A DNA stretch of 40,000 bases from Prorocentrum cordatum (lineage: Eukaryota; Sar; Dinophyceae; Prorocentrales; Prorocentraceae). The DNA lies in assembly GCA_963575745.1 (NCBI GenBank), contig CAUYUJ010000379.1, positions 1 to 40,000 of the forward strand. Reading direction: 5' to 3'. The position numbers and the translations under genes are program-made. Positions 38,491-40,000 of this stretch are shown here, one piece after another. Each line of letters starts with the position of its first letter. Within the stretch, counting starts at the first letter, position 1. The notes beneath the pieces are model-generated. The model saw nothing but the letters and a program-made list of their open reading frames with translations. It was not told the DNA's origin and did not search any database.

Positions 38491-38859
38491 GGATATTTTT
38501 ATTTGTGTGGATTTATTTGTGTGTTCCAGTTCCCCTTCATCTTTCCCGTGCTGGGTGGGAGTGGTGGGGCCGCGGCGGTGCTCGAGCTTTTCCCCCGCCC
38601 TTCGCCTCACCCCGCTTCCCTCGCGCTCCGGGCGGCGACCGCTTTAGTTTGCCACCAACGTCCGCTCATCACTGGCACGCAGGGTTGTGAACCTGCAGGG
38701 GGCGGTTCCGCGGGGCACGCCACATTCCACCTGTGGGTCGTGGGCGGCCAAAGCCTGCTGTGCGATTGTGAAGGCGGTAGCTCGCTCGAGCAACAGGCGA
38801 CATTCGGGTAGCAGTACCCTTTCCCTCCTGTTTTTTCCTGCTCTTATGGGGTTTTCCAG

Positions 38860-39045
38860 AATGGGATCCGCTCCGAGTGGGATCGGAGGATCGCGCCGCC
38901 GTCGCCGATGTGCGGCTGCGGCGCGGCGGAGAGGGGCGCCTTCTGGCCGAGACCCCCGCCATCCAGCTGCTTCACGAGACGGCGACAGGCGGGGACGGGC
39001 GCCCACGGCGCGGCAGCCTGGAAGCACAGCCCGATCATTCAGAGG
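38860..39045 (+). CDS. Exon with canonical acceptor and GTGAGT donor
   Basis: Acceptor TTTTTTCCTGCTCTTATGGG with GTTTTCCAG ends at 38859; donor GTGAGT occupies 39046-39051. The 186-base exon starts and ends in phase 1 and reads WDPLRVGSEDRAAVADVRLR, then GEGRLLAETPAIQLLHETAT, then an Asp/Arg/Gly-rich end through QPDHSEG. There are no stops. No family is recognised. Its first 60 bases resemble the left arm of foldback family A (TGGGATCCG, GGATCGGAGGATCGCGCCGC, CGCCGATG), but the right arm is absent, so part of the exon may derive from such an element. Confidence 0.5.
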
Positions 39046-39124
39046 GTGAGTGAGATTTGTTCTGGCGCAATCGATGTGTGGGGGGCGTCACGGTTAGCAG
39101 ATGGGCCAGGGTCAGAATTGCCGC

Positions 39125-39510
39125 GCGACCAGTTATCACAGTCGTTGTCCTTGTTTTTCTCATCCCCGTTTCTCCTTACCTCAATCTCTCTCTCTCTCTC
39201 TGCGTCGTCTTCCTCATCTTCGTCCTCCCCCTCCGCATCCCTCTCTTCGTCACCCTTTTTCTCGCCCGTCACCCCTTTCCACGCATTTTGGTCGTCCCAT
39301 CTGGCACACTTTCCTCTTTCTCCACGTTCTTACCCTTCCGTCCCCCCTCCTCTTCCCTTCCGCCATCCCTCCTTCTCTCCCTCCGTCCTCGTCTTCCTCC
39401 TCCTGCTCCTCCACCTCCTCCTCCCATCCCTTCTTCCTCGTCGCTCATCTCTCCTTCTTTATCCTCCTCAATCCTCTTCCTCCCTCCTTCTCCTCGTTTG
39501 TTGCGTTCAC
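39125..39510. repeat. Pyrimidine-rich tract, probably intronic
   Basis: C/T-rich plus strand with CTCTCTCTC and TCCTCCTCC words. It lies downstream of the GTGAGT donor and leads to a possible acceptor (CACGCCGCCAG, about 39518). Confidence 0.6.
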
Positions 39511-39518
39511 GCCGCCAG

Positions 39519-39660
39519 CTGCGGCTGTCGCAGCAATGATCTGCTGGTGTGGCTGTGACGCGGGCTGCTGCCCGACTCGGACACGAATGTCTGGGTCTGC
39601 GGCCCGCGGGTCGCCTATTGCAGGTTGCCCGCGCCCGCCGTCGCCGCCCTGCCCCCCCCC
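39519..39660 (+). CDS. Possible downstream exon, unclear frame
   Basis: After CGCCGCCAG one frame contains LLPDSDTNVWVCGPRVAYCR, which is convincingly protein-like but is preceded by an in-frame TGA ten codons before, so the exon may begin later or be broken. A second frame is open and ends at TTGCAG/GTTGCC. It may be the next exon of the gene with exon 38860-39045; product unknown. Confidence 0.25.
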
Positions 39661-40000
39661 CCGCTCCTGCCCCTCCCCTCCCTAGGTCGTCGGCCTGTAG
39701 GAAATCCTGGGAAAAATCCTTTTCCTTCCCATCTTCCTCCCCCACCTTCTTCTCGCATCACCCGTGCCAAAAACGTCGAAGCCCGCGGACACCGCGGAGA
39801 AGTTTTGAGCACCTTCTACAACCTCCGATGGAATTTCCTTGCGTCTCCGAACACCTCCGTAACCTATCTAATGGCTTTCGGCCCCTCCCACCACCGTGCC
39901 TGGGTTGTGGGCTATAGGCCTCTATGAATTTCTTTGTCTCGGAGGCCTCTTGTGCCATCTTGGAGCCGCCCTGGGAACCTTCGACCGATCCTTCGGCGAC
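39661..40000. other. Unannotated right edge
   Basis: A run of C at 39650-39662, then ordinary sequence. A short plus frame (STFYNLRWNFLASPNTSV near 39805) looks protein-like but is too short to support. I see no other structure. Confidence 0.4.

Noticed and set aside
1-40000. CRISPR arrays or bacterial defence or biosynthetic systems
   Set aside because: No regularly spaced short repeats with unique spacers, no Shine-Dalgarno-led gene strings, and clear eukaryotic features (splice sites, copia element, microsatellites).

Overview
This looks like a stretch of a large, repeat-rich eukaryotic nuclear genome, most likely a dinoflagellate, with moderate confidence. The support is: exon-like islands of 60-350 bases flanked by splice signals, including a GC-AG intron on the minus strand; a decayed Ty1/copia LTR retrotransposon; a degenerate match to the dinoflagellate spliced leader; many foldback (inverted-repeat) elements; and roughly a third of the window made of microsatellites and satellites. 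There are no bacterial-style operons, no rRNA or tRNA genes that I could recognise, and no complete intact gene. Most long open frames lie in simple repeats that lack stop codons in all six frames and are not genes.

Layout. 1-2250: GGA-type arrays with an embedded A/C/T-rich trinucleotide island. 2440-4870: a dispersed repeat, a 101-base tandem array and a 1.6 kb array of a 9-base unit. 4970-10950: mostly intergenic, with a foldback, a spliced-leader-like relic, 84- and 74-base tandem repeats, pyrimidine tracts and copies of two dispersed repeat families. 11.5-14.1 kb: a poly-Glu exon candidate followed by a cluster of foldback elements. 14.46-15.5 kb: a broken gag-like reading region. 15.8-17.5 kb: plus-strand exon candidates with another foldback, then a GA/TA tract. 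17.9-19.2 kb: a minus-strand coding-like region broken across frames. 19.5-22.2 kb: a plus-strand open frame, 180-base repeats, G-rich and G/T-rich quasi-repeats. 22.9-23.1 kb: two minus-strand exons joined by a GC-AG intron. 23.1-26.85 kb: GGA, GAC and two large GAT arrays. 26.9 kb: one exon candidate. 27.1-28.3 kb: GGA arrays.

28.32-36.7 kb is the best-supported unit: a Ty1/copia retrotransposon on the plus strand that inserted into, or is at least bounded on both sides by, GGA microsatellite. It has short colinear direct repeats at both ends (LTR remnants), a polypurine tract directly before the 3' copy, a gag-like region, and reverse transcriptase and RNase H recognisable across several frames. 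It is dead: many frameshifts and stops, and the catalytic Asp pair is gone. A GC-rich 2.3 kb block in the middle, with its own foldback, palindrome and poly-T/TA tract, looks like a later nested insertion; without it the element would be about 6 kb, a normal copia size.

36.7-38.06 kb repeats the GGA / AT-rich trinucleotide / GGA arrangement seen at the left end. 38.06-40 kb holds further exon candidates, the best being 38860-39045 with a good acceptor and a GTGAGT donor; its first half resembles one arm of the foldback family found near 12 kb. No pathway or operon can be inferred; the window is mainly a record of repeat expansion and mobile-element insertion around a few exons.
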